The notes beneath the pieces were generated by a model, which saw only the letters and a program-made list of their open reading frames with translations, did not search any database and was not told the origin of the DNA. This document shows positions 44,807-54,028 of a DNA stretch of 64,000 nucleotides, piece after piece (position 1 is the stretch's first letter; each line of letters starts with the position of its first letter). The stretch is from Parafrankia discariae. GTDB lineage: Bacteria; Actinomycetota; Actinomycetes; Frankiales; Frankiaceae. The DNA is taken from NCBI RefSeq assembly GCF_000373365.1, contig NZ_KB891181.1:1-64000 (forward strand). Reading direction: 5' to 3'. The translations under genes and the position numbers were made by a program.

Positions 44807-45481
44807 TCAGCGGCGGCGGCGGGAGGGCTCGATCGCGGGGAAGAAGCCCTTGATCGTGCTCTCGCTGATCAGGGTGACCGCCCGATCGCGGTTGAACAGG
44901 TCGTTGTGGCGACTCTCCATGGCCAGGACGAGGGCGATGCCCATCACCGCGCGGGCGGAGAGGTCGGGCGACTCGAACTCGAACCCGTAGCGGTCCTCGA
45001 CGTCGCGCCAGGCGTCGGCGAGCCGGTCCATCGCCACGGCGAAGTGCTTGCGGTAGAAGCGCCGGCCGACCTTCGGGTCGCCGAAGAGCACCAGGCCCAG
45101 CAGCGGGAGGACTTCCTCCAGGGTGGAGATGAGCTGGCGGTAGAGGCCGTTCATCGTCTGCAGCTGCCGCTCGGGGGTCAGCGGCTCCTCGAGATCGACG
45201 ACCTCGGTCGCGGCGACGAGCTCGTCCACGGCCTCGCGCAGCGGCTCGACCACGGCCTCGTAGAAGAGCTGGTCCTTGCTCTCGAAATGGCGGTAGATCA
45301 CGCCTTCGCTGATTCCGCCGCGCTCGGCGATCGTCTTGATGGTCGTGCCGTTCATGTCGCCCGTCTCGATGAAGGCCTGGCGGGCGGCCTTCAGGATCGA
45401 GCGCTTGCGGGCCTCGGCGGTGAGCCGGCGAGGCCGTTGCGACCCGGCGGCGTCGGGGGAGTGGGCTACCTGCTCGGCCAT
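44807..45481 (-). CDS. TetR-family transcriptional regulator
   Basis: A 224-aa repressor. The helix-turn-helix is at about residues 45-65 (TTIKTIAERGGISEGVIYRH) followed by FESKDQLFYEAVVEPL. The C-terminal ligand domain is helical (LISTLEEVLPLLGLVLFGDP). ATG 45481 has GGGAGGA directly upstream. The gene faces a D-aminoacylase-like gene across a 311-base gap and lies upstream of aldehyde dehydrogenase 2 on the same strand. It likely controls itself and nearby catabolic genes through the TGAG-CTTACT sites, with an acyl-CoA or pathway intermediate as inducer (inference). Confidence 0.9.
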   Translation of the reverse strand: MAEQVAHSPDAAGSQRPRRLTAEARKRSILKAARQAFIETGDMNGTTIKTIAERGGISEGVIYRHFESKDQLFYEAVVEPLREAVDELVAATEVVDLEEPLTPERQLQTMNGLYRQLISTLEEVLPLLGLVLFGDPKVGRRFYRKHFAVAMDRLADAWRDVEDRYGFEFESPDLSARAVMGIALVLAMESRHNDLFNRDRAVTLISESTIKGFFPAIEPSRRRR

Positions 45482-45792
45482 GGTTCCTCCCGGCGTGCCT
45501 GTGCCACAGCTGCCCGGCGCTACAGCTGGTGAATGAACGTACACTACTTCAGTCGGGTGAATCGTCGGCGCCGGGAAACGCCGCTTCTCCGTGTTTTCGG
45601 TGTCAGGTGCGTCACTGTCGCCCGCGGCATTCATGTCCGTGTCCCGGGTCGGCGGGCCGGGGCCGGCCCGGGCGACCCGCGGGCGGCCTCCGTGCCGCTT
45701 GACGGAGACGTCGGGCCTCCCTAGCATTTTTGATGAATGAGGGCTTACTTATCTGTCGACCGCCCGTCCGGCGGACCGGAGGAACGGATGCC
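45482..45792. promoter_or_regulatory. Divergent promoter region with operator-like sites
   Basis: Gap of 311 bases between the leftward TetR gene and the rightward amidohydrolase gene. TGAGGGCTTACT at 45738-45749 matches the sites at 44749 and 58266. A weaker dyad with outer arms TGAA/TTCA lies at 45530-45551, close to the TetR start. The middle is ordinary GC-rich DNA with no gene. Confidence 0.5.
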
Positions 45793-47496
45793 ATGCACGA
45801 CATCGTGATCTATGGCGGCGAGGTGGTCGACGGGTCCGGTTCCGCGCCCCGCCGCGCGGACGTGGCGATCGACGGGGAGCGGGTCACCGCGGTCGGCGCG
45901 GTGAGCGAGCCCGGCCGCCGCCGGATCGACGCCCGCGGGCGCCTGGTGACCCCGGGCTTCGTCGACATCCACACCCACCTCGACGCCCAGCTGTTCTGGG
46001 ACCCGGTGGCCAGCCCGTCCTCGTGGCACGGCGTGACCAGCGTCGTCCTGGGCAACTGCGGCGTCACGTTCGCGCCGGTGCGGCCGGGTGAGCAGCGCTA
46101 CCTCGCCGAGATGATGGAGTCCGTCGAGGACATCCCGGCTGACACGATCATGGACGGGGTCGACTGGAGCTGGGAGAGCTACGGCGACTACCTGAAGGCG
46201 CTCGGCCGCCGGCGGCTCGGCGTCAACGTCGGCGGCATGATCGGCCACTGCGCGCTGCGCTACTACGTCATGGGCCCGCGCGGCCTGGACGAGGCCCCCG
46301 CGACCGACGAGGACATCGCGAAGATGGCGGCGGTCGTCGGCGAGGCGATCGACGGCGGCGCGCTCGGCTTCTCGACCTCGCGCAGCTTCATGCACACCGT
46401 GCCGGACGGCCGCGCCGTGCCGGGCACGTACGCCCTGCAGGCGGAGCTCGCCGCGATCGCCGGGGCGCTCGCCTCGCGCGGGCGCGGCACGATCGAGGTC
46501 GTCCCCCGCATCGGCGAGCGCGACGGACCGGAGCGGCAGAACTCCGTCGCCGAGCTGGCCTGGATGGAGGAGGTGAGCCGCGCCTCGGGGCGCCCGCTCA
46601 CTTTCGCGATCATGCAGAGTGACCGCCGGCCCGGCCTGTGGTCGTGGGTGATGGACGAGGTGTCCGCCGCCCGTGGCCGCGGCGCCGACCTGCGCCCGCA
46701 GACCGCGGCCCGCGGCAGCGGCATCCTCTACGGGCTCGTCGGCCGCACGCCGTACGACGCGCTGCCGGGCTGGGGGAAGTTCATGGCGCGGCCGTGGGCG
46801 GAGCGGCTCGCGGCGCTGCGCGACGCCGAGGTGCGCCGCGCGCTGGTCGAGGAGGCGGAGAACCCGGTCGAGCTGTCCGGCCCGCTGGCACCGAAGGACC
46901 CGGCGAAGCTGTACCTGCTCCCGCCCGGCCCGGCGCGTTACGACGTCGACCCGGGCAACAGCCTCGCGGCCGAGGCGGCGCGGCGCGGGGGCAGCCCGGC
47001 GGCGGCGTTCCTCGACTTCACCCTGGCGACCGACGGCCGCGGGCTGCTCTACTACCCGGTGCTCAACCAGGACCTCGCCGCCGTGGCCGCGATGATCACG
47101 AATCCGGACGTCGTCGTCGGCGTCGGGGACGCGGGCGCGCACGTGGCCCTCACCATGGACGCGGGGCAGCCCACCTTCCTGCTGCGGCACTGGGTGCGGG
47201 AGCGGGGCCTGCTCGACGTCGGCACGGCGGTGCGCAAGCTGAGCGCCGAGGGCGCCGAGCTGTTCGGGATCGCCGACCGGGGCGTCCTGCGGCCCGGCGC
47301 GTTCGCCGACGTCAACGTGATCGATCTTGATCGGCTCGACCTGGACGCCCCCGAGATGCTCGCGGACCTCCCGCACGGGGCGAACCGGTTCGTGCAGCGT
47401 GCGCGGGGTTACGACTACACCCTCGTCAACGGCCGTGTCCTGATCGAGGGGGATGAGTTGACCGAGGAGCGTCCGGGACGGATCGTGACCGCATGA
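45793..47496 (+). CDS. N-acyl-D-amino-acid deacylase-like amidohydrolase
   Basis: A 567-aa amidohydrolase of the D-aminoacylase/Amidohydro_3 group. The metal motif HxH is in GFVDIHTHLDAQLFWDP; GNCGVTFAPVRPGEQ and VVGVGDAGAHVALTMDAG (late Asp) follow, and the end has the composite beta domain (VLRPGAFADVNVIDLD). The group hydrolyses amide or related C-N bonds; many environmental members have unknown substrates. The ATG at 45793 follows GGAGGA. The stop overlaps the SDR gene (ATGA). Probably TetR-controlled. Confidence 0.85.
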   Translation: MHDIVIYGGEVVDGSGSAPRRADVAIDGERVTAVGAVSEPGRRRIDARGRLVTPGFVDIHTHLDAQLFWDPVASPSSWHGVTSVVLGNCGVTFAPVRPGEQRYLAEMMESVEDIPADTIMDGVDWSWESYGDYLKALGRRRLGVNVGGMIGHCALRYYVMGPRGLDEAPATDEDIAKMAAVVGEAIDGGALGFSTSRSFMHTVPDGRAVPGTYALQAELAAIAGALASRGRGTIEVVPRIGERDGPERQNSVAELAWMEEVSRASGRPLTFAIMQSDRRPGLWSWVMDEVSAARGRGADLRPQTAARGSGILYGLVGRTPYDALPGWGKFMARPWAERLAALRDAEVRRALVEEAENPVELSGPLAPKDPAKLYLLPPGPARYDVDPGNSLAAEAARRGGSPAAAFLDFTLATDGRGLLYYPVLNQDLAAVAAMITNPDVVVGVGDAGAHVALTMDAGQPTFLLRHWVRERGLLDVGTAVRKLSAEGAELFGIADRGVLRPGAFADVNVIDLDRLDLDAPEMLADLPHGANRFVQRARGYDYTLVNGRVLIEGDELTEERPGRIVTA

Positions 47497-48275
47497 CAGC
47501 GGTTCCCGACCAGTTCGGGTTGTTCGACCTGTTCGCCCTCAAGGACCGGGTCGCGGTGGTGACCGGCGCGTCGTCCGGCCTCGGCGCGGGCATCGCGCGA
47601 GCACTGGCCACGGCCGGTGCCCGGGTGGCCGTGGTGGCCCGCCGCCGCGACCGGCTCCTCGCGCTCGCCGAGGAGCTGGGCGGCCTGGCCGTCGGCGCCG
47701 ACCTGCTCGACCCGGAGCAGGTCGACGCGGTGGTGCCGCAGGTCGCCGCCGAGCTCGGCGGGCCGGAGATCCTGGTGAACGCCGCCGGCGCCCGCCTCAG
47801 CGAGGAGCGCGCCGAGAGCGAGCCGATCGACGCCATCAACCGGACCCTGGCGCTGAACCTGGTGGCCCCGCTCCGGCTCAGCCAGGCGGTGTTCCCGCAC
47901 ATGAAGGCGGCCGGGCGCGGCTCGGTGGTCAACATCTCGTCGATCAGCGGCATCGTCGGCATCCCGGGCATCCCGCAGGCGTCGTACGCGGCGAGCAAGG
48001 CGGGGCTGTCCGGGCTCACCGCCGAGCTGGCCGTCCAGTGGGCCCGGCACGAGATCCGGGTCAACACCATCGCCCCGGGCTTCTTCCGCAGCGAGATCAC
48101 CGACAGCCTCTACGACACCGAACGCGGCCAGAACTGGCTGCGGCGCAACACCCCGCTGCCCGGCGACGGCCGGGTCGAGGACTTCCTCGGCGCCGTCCTG
48201 TGGCTGGTCAGCGACGCGGGCCGGTACGTGACCGGCCAGACCATCGCGGTGGACGGCGGCTGGACGGCCCGCTGA
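47493..48275 (+). CDS. SDR-family NAD(P)-dependent oxidoreductase 1
   Basis: A 260-aa classical short-chain dehydrogenase: cofactor motif VVTGASSGLGAGIA, NAAGA, catalytic Ser in VNISSISGI and the Y-x3-K pair in SYAASKAGLSG; VRVNTIAPG-type (IRVNTIAPGFFRSE) and YVTGQTIAVDGGW complete it. Translation is coupled to the amidohydrolase gene. It should oxidise or reduce a hydroxyl/keto group of a pathway intermediate. The substrate is unknown. Confidence 0.93.
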   Translation: MTAVPDQFGLFDLFALKDRVAVVTGASSGLGAGIARALATAGARVAVVARRRDRLLALAEELGGLAVGADLLDPEQVDAVVPQVAAELGGPEILVNAAGARLSEERAESEPIDAINRTLALNLVAPLRLSQAVFPHMKAAGRGSVVNISSISGIVGIPGIPQASYAASKAGLSGLTAELAVQWARHEIRVNTIAPGFFRSEITDSLYDTERGQNWLRRNTPLPGDGRVEDFLGAVLWLVSDAGRYVTGQTIAVDGGWTAR

Positions 48276-48320
48276 CCGTCCACGTTCGGCGTGCTGGCCC
48301 GGGCGCGACGTACGTCCGGG

Positions 48321-49136
48321 CTAGACGCGCCAGATGGGGTTCGGGACGGCGTCCGTCTGCCGGGACCTCGCGTCGGTGACGGTGACCACGCTGTCGTCGA
48401 ACCTGTCGAGGAGGTAGGCCTGTGAGGCGGTGAGGTGGGCGCGGGTGATGCGCTCGGCCGCCGGCGCGTGGCCGGCCGCGATCTCGGTGAGGATCCGCCG
48501 GTGCGTGCGGACGACCTGCTCGGCCTCGACCTCGCCGGGGTACGCCCCCCGGCTGGCGGCCGACTCGGCCCAGGCCTGCTCCTGGGCGGACCACAGCGCC
48601 ACCAGGCTGCTGACGATGTGGCGGATCGTGGCGTTCGGGGTGAGCGCGACGACGAGCTCGTGGAACTCGCGGGCGGCCTGTGTGAACGCGCTGCCGGTGC
48701 CCACGGACCCGGCGGTGGCCTCGACGTTCGCCCGCAGCACGGGGACGATCCGCTCGTGCCGGTCCGGCGCCGCCGCGCACTGCGCGGCGCACAGCGGCTC
48801 GAGGGTCTGCAGCCCGGTGGCCAGGTCGCCCAGGGTGACCCGGCCGGCCTGCAGCGCGAGCCCGAGATGGTAGGCGGCGGACGCCTCGTCCGGGCGGTGC
48901 ACCTCGGCGCCGCCGACCTTGCCGCGCCGCACGGTGACCAGGCCCTCGGTCTCCAGGATCCGGATGGCCTCCCGCACGGACGGATAGCTCACCCCGAACT
49001 CCTGGACGAGCTGGTCCTGGGTCGGGAGCTGGTAGCCGTCCGTCCCGTCGCCGGCGAGGATGCGCGCGCGCAGGGCCGCGGCCACGGTCTCGGCGATCCG
49101 GACCTGCGAGACACGCCCGCGGCGACTGATCGACAC
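48321..49136 (-). CDS. GntR-family (FCD-type) transcriptional regulator
   Basis: About 271 aa. The winged helix (ALRARILAGDGTDGYQLPTQ, EFGVSYPSVREAIRILETEG, VRRGKVGGAEVHRP) is followed by an all-helical FCD-like domain (AAREFHELVVALTPNATIRH, VRTHRRILTEIAAGHAPAAE) that usually binds a metal and a carboxylate ligand. The GTG at 49136 is the most natural start, though no strong ribosome site is visible; the frame is open further upstream. It faces the acyl-CoA dehydrogenase operon and is its likely regulator. Confidence 0.85.
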   Translation of the reverse strand: MSISRRGRVSQVRIAETVAAALRARILAGDGTDGYQLPTQDQLVQEFGVSYPSVREAIRILETEGLVTVRRGKVGGAEVHRPDEASAAYHLGLALQAGRVTLGDLATGLQTLEPLCAAQCAAAPDRHERIVPVLRANVEATAGSVGTGSAFTQAAREFHELVVALTPNATIRHIVSSLVALWSAQEQAWAESAASRGAYPGEVEAEQVVRTHRRILTEIAAGHAPAAERITRAHLTASQAYLLDRFDDSVVTVTDARSRQTDAVPNPIWRV

Positions 49137-49207
49137 CTTGTGAGCATACCGCTCGTTATCTTTATAAGTATTGAAGGTTGACGCGATTCGGACTAATTTT
49201 CCGGACC
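49137..49207. promoter_or_regulatory. Divergent promoter of GntR gene and dehydrogenase operon
   Basis: A short 71-base AT-rich gap (TTATCTTTATAAGTATTGAA) must hold promoters for both directions. TGAGCATACCGCTCG at 49141-49155 is an inverted-repeat-like site (GAGC/GCTC) that could be an operator. The exact contacts are not predictable from sequence. Confidence 0.45.
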
Positions 49208-50356
49208 ATGGAGTACGAGATGGGCGAGGGCGTGGCGACGCTGCGCCAGGAGCTTCGTCAGCTGGTCCGCGAACACGTGCCACCCGACTTCCTCGGTGCC
49301 TTCACCGCCGACCCCGCTGACCTCGAGGTCGCCCAGGCGTTCTGTCGGACGCTCGCGGAGCGCGAACTGCTGTGCATGGCCTGGCCCCGCGAGTTCGGCG
49401 GGCGCGAGTCGTCCCCGTGGGAGCAGATGGCCGTCCGCGAGGAGATGTGGGCCCTGCACGAGCCGCGCGGCGCGCAGTACATGGGCGTCAACTGGGTCGG
49501 GCCGACGATCATGCGGCACGGCACGGCCGAGCAGCAGGCCCGCCACCTGCCCCCGATCTCCCGCGGCGAGGTGATCTGGTGCCAGGGCTTCAGCGAGCCC
49601 GAGGCGGGCTCCGACCTGGCCTCCCTGCGCACCACCGCCCGCCGCGACGGCGACGGCTGGCGCGTCACCGGCCAGAAGGTCTGGACGTCCTACGCCACCA
49701 TGGCGCAGTGGTGCTTCCTGCTGGCCCGGACGTCCAGGGGCGCCCGCCGCCAGCAGGGCCTCACCGTCTTCCTGGTGCCGATGTCCGACCCGGCGATCGA
49801 GGTCCGGCCCATCGCCAGCATGATCGGCCCGCACCATCTCAACGAGGTGTTCTTCGACGAGCTGCGGGTGACCGAGGCGGACGTGCTCGGCACCGTGGAC
49901 GAGGGCTGGGCGCTCGTCCAGGAGGTGCTGGCCTTCGAGCGGGTGGGCATCGCCCGCTACGCCCGGGTCGAGCGGCTGCTGCAGGCCGCGCCCGTCGTGC
50001 TCGGTGACCAGTGGGAGAACCTGCCGGGGGAGCTGCGCGGCCGGTGGGCCCGGATGCTCGTGCACGCCCGGCGGGCTCGGCTGCTCGCCTACCGCGTCGT
50101 GTCGCTGCAGGCCAGCGGCCGGATCCGGCCGGACGACTCGGCCGCCTACCGGATCGCGGTGACCCGGCTGGACCAGGAGAGCGCGGAGGTGCTCATGGAC
50201 ATCGTCGCCGAGGCGTCCCTGCCCGACGAGGAGGGCCGCCGGTTCCGCCGGGCGGTCGCCGACCATCGGCGCTACTCGGTGTCGGCCACCGTGGCCTCGG
50301 GCAGCGTGGAGATGCAGCGGATCCTGATGGCGCGCGCCCTGCTGGCGGCGTCATGA
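49208..50356 (+). CDS. Acyl-CoA dehydrogenase 1
   Basis: A 382-aa flavoprotein that desaturates an acyl-CoA between alpha and beta carbons. FSEPEAGSDLASLRTTARRD is the FAD/substrate loop; VTGQKVWTSYATMAQW and GWALVQEVLAFERVGIARYA are family signatures; the end has ATVASGSVEMQRILMARALL. ATG 49208 is used; 49220 is possible. It is the first of four dehydrogenase genes joined by overlapping stop and start codons or very close spacing, which suggests a pair of heteromeric enzymes such as those for sterol or ring-bearing acyl-CoAs. Confidence 0.92.
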   Translation: MEYEMGEGVATLRQELRQLVREHVPPDFLGAFTADPADLEVAQAFCRTLAERELLCMAWPREFGGRESSPWEQMAVREEMWALHEPRGAQYMGVNWVGPTIMRHGTAEQQARHLPPISRGEVIWCQGFSEPEAGSDLASLRTTARRDGDGWRVTGQKVWTSYATMAQWCFLLARTSRGARRQQGLTVFLVPMSDPAIEVRPIASMIGPHHLNEVFFDELRVTEADVLGTVDEGWALVQEVLAFERVGIARYARVERLLQAAPVVLGDQWENLPGELRGRWARMLVHARRARLLAYRVVSLQASGRIRPDDSAAYRIAVTRLDQESAEVLMDIVAEASLPDEEGRRFRRAVADHRRYSVSATVASGSVEMQRILMARALLAAS

Positions 50357-50418
50357 CCGCCGTCCTGGGCGCGGCCACGGCCGCGGGGGCGGCCACGGCC
50401 ACCGTCAGGAGTACGGAC

Positions 50419-51510
50419 ATGAACACCGAGCTGAGTGACGAGGCCACCGAGTACGGCCGGACGGCCCTGCGCGCCTTCGAGGCGGCCGGCGGCGACGAGC
50501 TCGTCCAGGCCGCCGAGTGGGAGCCGGAGAAGCGGGGCGGCCTGATCGAGCCGCTGCTGGTCGAGATCGGCGCCTGGGAGCTCGACCCGCGCGCCGGCGG
50601 CGACGAGCTGGAGGCCGCGGCCGCGCTCTGCCGGGCCGCCGGCTGGTGGGCGCTGCCCTACCCGCTGGCCGAACGGCTGTGCCGGCCGGCGGACGGCTCC
50701 ACGGCCGGCCTGGTCGTCGCCCCCGGGACCGGGACCGGCGCCGGAAGCGGGCCGACCCCGGCGGCCGCGGTCGCCGGGCTCGGCCCGCGCTGGTCGACAG
50801 TGACCCTGGACGGGCGCCGCGGCGTGGCCACGGCCCGCCCGCCGGCGGAGGGGCCCCGGTACGGCGCCTTCGTCGCCGAGCTCGAACTCGAACCGGCTTC
50901 CGCCGCCGAGATCGCCGTTGAGACCGGTACCGAGGCCGGTACCGAAGCCGGCGCCGCGGCCACCGCCGACGGCCTCGCGGACGCCGCGCTCGGGCTGGTG
51001 CTGCCGGTCTGGACGCTGCTCGGCATGCTCGACCGCGCGCTCGACCTGACCCGGGCGCACGTCCTCGCCCGCCAGCAGTTCGGCCAGCCGCTCGCCCGGT
51101 TCCAGGGCGTGCAGTTCCAGCTGACCGACGCCGAGGTCGAGCGGGTCGGGGTCGAGGAGCTGGCCAAGTTCGCGCTGTGGAGCATCCAGGCCGGCCACGG
51201 GGACGCCGTCGAGGACGCGCTCGCGCTCCGGCTCGCCGCTCTGGAGGCCGCCGACCTGGTGTTCCGGGTGACCCATCAGCTGCACGGCGCTATGGGCTTC
51301 TGCGACGAGACCACGCTGTCGTGGATCTCCCGTTACAGCCAGCCGGTGCGCCGCCATCCGCTGAGCCTGTCGGCGACCCGTGACCACCTGACCCGCCGGA
51401 TCGGCCGGGCGGGCCTGTCCGGCCCGTTCGCCGGGTCCGGGTCCTGGTCCGCGGCCCGTTCCGGCGCGGGTGCCGGCGCGGGCCTCGGCGAGGAAGGGCA
51501 GCCGCGATGA
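50419..51510 (+). CDS. Acyl-CoA dehydrogenase 2 (divergent, small-subunit type)
   Basis: A 363-aa acyl-CoA dehydrogenase-like protein. The N-terminal half is shortened and lacks the usual FAD/substrate loop; the C-terminal half keeps LDLTRAHVLARQQFGQPLAR, QFQLTDAEVERVGVEEL and VTHQLHGAMGFCDETTLSWI. Such divergent chains pair with a full partner to make alpha2-beta2 enzymes in actinobacterial sterol and bile acid pathways. AGGAG precedes ATG 50419; an earlier ATG at 50353 overlaps the stop of gene 1. The stop overlaps gene 3 (ATGA). Confidence 0.85.
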   Translation: MNTELSDEATEYGRTALRAFEAAGGDELVQAAEWEPEKRGGLIEPLLVEIGAWELDPRAGGDELEAAAALCRAAGWWALPYPLAERLCRPADGSTAGLVVAPGTGTGAGSGPTPAAAVAGLGPRWSTVTLDGRRGVATARPPAEGPRYGAFVAELELEPASAAEIAVETGTEAGTEAGAAATADGLADAALGLVLPVWTLLGMLDRALDLTRAHVLARQQFGQPLARFQGVQFQLTDAEVERVGVEELAKFALWSIQAGHGDAVEDALALRLAALEAADLVFRVTHQLHGAMGFCDETTLSWISRYSQPVRRHPLSLSATRDHLTRRIGRAGLSGPFAGSGSWSAARSGAGAGAGLGEEGQPR

Positions 51511-52712
51511 ACACGTCCACCGAGGACCTGACGGAGTTCCGCGCCGAGGTCCGTCAGTGGTGCCGGGAGCACGTGCCGGCCGACTGGCGGCGGGCGCAGA
51601 CGCTCGCCGGCGACGCGGAGTTCGTGGCCTTCCAGCAGTCCTGGTTCCAGGAGCTGCGCTCGGGTGGCTACGCCGTCCCGCACTGGCCCGCGGAGTGGGG
51701 CGGCGGCATGTCGGCCGCCCGGCAGGTGGTGCTCTACCAGGAGCTGGCCGCCCACGACGCGCCGCGGCTGGTGCTCGGCTTCGTCTCCATCCACCACGCC
51801 GCCTCGACGCTGCTCGCCGCGGGCACCGCCGAGCAGCGGGCCCGGCACCTGCCGGCGATCCTCGACGGCGAGATCTGGGTGCAGGGCTTCTCCGAGCCGG
51901 AGGCCGGCTCCGACCTGGCCGGCCTGCGCACCACCGCGCGCCGCGAGGGTGACGGTTTCGTCGTCGACGGGCAGAAGCTGTGGGCCAGCGGGGCCGCGCA
52001 CGCCGACTGGTGCCTGCTGCTGGCCCGCACCGATCCCGCCGCGCCCAAGCGGCGCGGGATCTCCTACTTCCTGATGGACATGCGCTCACCCGGGCTGGAC
52101 GTCCGTCCGGTGCGCAACGCGGCCGGCGAGTCGCACTTCTGCGAGATCTTCCTCAACGGGGTGGTGATCCCGGCGGAGAACCTGGTCGGCCCGGTGAACC
52201 AGGGCTGGCAGGTGGCGCAGGCGACGCTCAGCGCCGAGCGGGGGATGACGATGCTCGAACTGGCCGAACGCCTCGGCAACGCCGGGTTCCGCTGGCTGGT
52301 CGAGGCCTGCCGCGGGCCGGCGCCCGGCGGGGGGCGGCTCGTCGACGATCCCCGGGTGCAGGACCGCCTCGCCGAGCTGGAGACCGAGATCGCCGGTCTG
52401 CGGGCGCTGTGCCTGGGGCTGGTCGAGCGGCACGAGGCCGGCACCGCCGGCCCGGCGGACGCCTCGGTCGTCAAGCTCTACTACAGCGAACTGCTGCAGC
52501 GGACGATGGACTTCGCGGTCGAGGTCACCGGGCTGCCGGCGCACACCGAGCTGCGCAAGCCGGCGTCCAGCGGCTGGGAGTCGGGGGCCTGGGTGCTGGA
52601 CTTCATCGGCTCCTGGGAGTGGACGATCCCCGGCGGCACCAGCGAGATCCAGCGCACGATCATCGGTGAGCGCGGGCTCGGCCTGCCCCGTGAGCCGGTG
52701 GTGCCGGCATGA
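51507..52712 (+). CDS. Acyl-CoA dehydrogenase 3
   Basis: A 401-aa full-length acyl-CoA dehydrogenase: QGFSEPEAGSDLAGLRTTAR, VDGQKLWASGAAHADWCLLL, GWQVAQATLSAERGMTMLEL and the end SWEWTIPGGTSEIQRTIIGE, the last being the flavin-adenine contact. It overlaps genes 2 and 4 by four bases at each end. It most likely pairs with gene 4 or gene 2. The substrate chain is unknown. Confidence 0.93.
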   Translation: MNTSTEDLTEFRAEVRQWCREHVPADWRRAQTLAGDAEFVAFQQSWFQELRSGGYAVPHWPAEWGGGMSAARQVVLYQELAAHDAPRLVLGFVSIHHAASTLLAAGTAEQRARHLPAILDGEIWVQGFSEPEAGSDLAGLRTTARREGDGFVVDGQKLWASGAAHADWCLLLARTDPAAPKRRGISYFLMDMRSPGLDVRPVRNAAGESHFCEIFLNGVVIPAENLVGPVNQGWQVAQATLSAERGMTMLELAERLGNAGFRWLVEACRGPAPGGGRLVDDPRVQDRLAELETEIAGLRALCLGLVERHEAGTAGPADASVVKLYYSELLQRTMDFAVEVTGLPAHTELRKPASSGWESGAWVLDFIGSWEWTIPGGTSEIQRTIIGERGLGLPREPVVPA

Positions 52713-53893
52713 GCGCCGGAACGGGCACCGGGGATGCCGCGGGCGCCGCGGGCGGGCCGCAGGAGGTGGATGACCTGCGCGAGCTGCACCGCGAGCTGCG
52801 TGACGTGGCGCGCGACATCCTGCGCAAGACCACCGGCCACACCGGTGCCGACGAGGCGCCCGTCCCGGTGGACTGGTCGCTGCTGGCCGGCTCCGGCTGG
52901 CTGGGGCTGGAGGTGCCCGAGGAGCTCGACGGCGCCGGCGCGACCTTCGCCGAGGTCGCGGTCGTCCTGCACGAGATCGGCCGGGCCGCCGCCAGCACCG
53001 GCTATCTCGGCTCGGCCGTGCTCGGGGTCGGCGCGCTGCGCCTGCTCGCGCCCGGCGCCGGCCGGGACGAACTGCTCGGCGCCGTGGCCGCCGGCGACCA
53101 GCGCCTCGCCGTCGCGCTGCCAGCCGGCGACGACGTCACCATCCCGTTCCACCTCCGCCCGGCGGCGCCCGGGGCCGGCGGGGATGTACGGGTCGACGGT
53201 GGCTCCGGCTTCGTGCTCGACGCGGTCAAGGCCGACCAGCTGCTCCTGGTGGCCCTCGACCCGGCGGGCGAGCCCGTGGTGGTGCGGGTCCGACTGGGTG
53301 ACCCCGGAGTCACCGTGACCGGGCAGCCGGTGGTCGACGAGACCCGCGGCCTGGGCACCGTCGCGGTGGACGGGGCGGTGGTGGGCGCCGAGTCGGTGTG
53401 GCGGTTCGGCGCGGACCCGGCCGGGTCCGTCCGCCGCCTGCTGGACCGCGCGGCGCTGGCCGTGGCCTGCGACAGCCTCGGCCTGGCGGAGGCGATGCTC
53501 GAGGCCACCGTCGACTACGCCGGCACCCGGCGGCAGTTCGGACGTCCGATCGGGTCGTTCCAGGCGGTGAAGCACGCCTGCGCCGACATGTTCGTGCGGA
53601 TCTCGGTGGGCCGGGAGCTGCTCGCGGCGGGCGTGGCGGCGGTGGCATCCGACGCCCCGGACGCCTCGGTGGCGGTGTCGCGGGCGAAGTCCTACGTCGG
53701 CGCGGCCGCGGTCGACGTCGCCGGCCAGGCCATGCAGCTGCATGGCGGAATCGGATACACCTGGGAGGGCGGCGTCCACGTCTACCTCAAGCGGGCGCTG
53801 CTGAACCGGGCGCTGTTCGGCGGGCCCGCCGCGCACCGTGCCCGCCTCGCCGCGCGCTTCGCCGAGCCGGCGGACGACTCGGGCACCGACTAG
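52709..53893 (+). CDS. Acyl-CoA dehydrogenase 4 (divergent)
   Basis: A 394-aa acyl-CoA dehydrogenase-like chain. The middle beta domain is atypical (VDGGSGFVLDAVKADQLLLV, VDETRGLGTVAVDG), and the usual substrate loop is not clear. The C-terminal half is well kept: LAVACDSLGLAEAMLEATVD, YAGTRRQFGRPIGSFQAVKH, and MQLHGGIGYTWEGGVHVYLK with the motif that contacts FAD. It overlaps gene 3 by ATGA. A 12-bp stem follows its stop. Confidence 0.9.
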   Translation: MSAGTGTGDAAGAAGGPQEVDDLRELHRELRDVARDILRKTTGHTGADEAPVPVDWSLLAGSGWLGLEVPEELDGAGATFAEVAVVLHEIGRAAASTGYLGSAVLGVGALRLLAPGAGRDELLGAVAAGDQRLAVALPAGDDVTIPFHLRPAAPGAGGDVRVDGGSGFVLDAVKADQLLLVALDPAGEPVVVRVRLGDPGVTVTGQPVVDETRGLGTVAVDGAVVGAESVWRFGADPAGSVRRLLDRAALAVACDSLGLAEAMLEATVDYAGTRRQFGRPIGSFQAVKHACADMFVRISVGRELLAAGVAAVASDAPDASVAVSRAKSYVGAAAVDVAGQAMQLHGGIGYTWEGGVHVYLKRALLNRALFGGPAAHRARLAARFAEPADDSGTD

Positions 53894-53901
53894 AGGAAGG
53901 C

Positions 53902-53932
53902 CCGCCGGACCGGGTGTCGACCGGTCCGGCGG
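53902..53932 (+). terminator. Terminator hairpin after the dehydrogenase operon
   Basis: Twelve-base-pair stem, arms 53902-53913 and 53921-53932 (CCGCCGGACCGG and complement), with a seven-base loop GTGTCGA, nine bases after the stop of the last dehydrogenase gene. There is no T-tract, as is usual in this genome. Confidence 0.75.
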
Positions 53933-53973
53933 CTCCCCTGGTGCTCCGGGCGCACCCTGAGCTACGATATAGG

Positions 53974-53985
53974 TGAGCGTTCGCT
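53974..53985. promoter_or_regulatory. Operator-like site before the amidohydrolase gene
   Basis: TGAGCGTTCGCT, related to the sites at 44749, 45738 and 58266 (TGAG at the left, CT at the right, same 12-base length). It lies about 45 bases before the GTG start and next to GATATAGG, a possible -10 element. Confidence 0.45.
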
Positions 53986-54028
53986 TTCTTATGGCTGCGC
54001 TCCCTTGTGTCGAAGTCAGGGAGGACTT

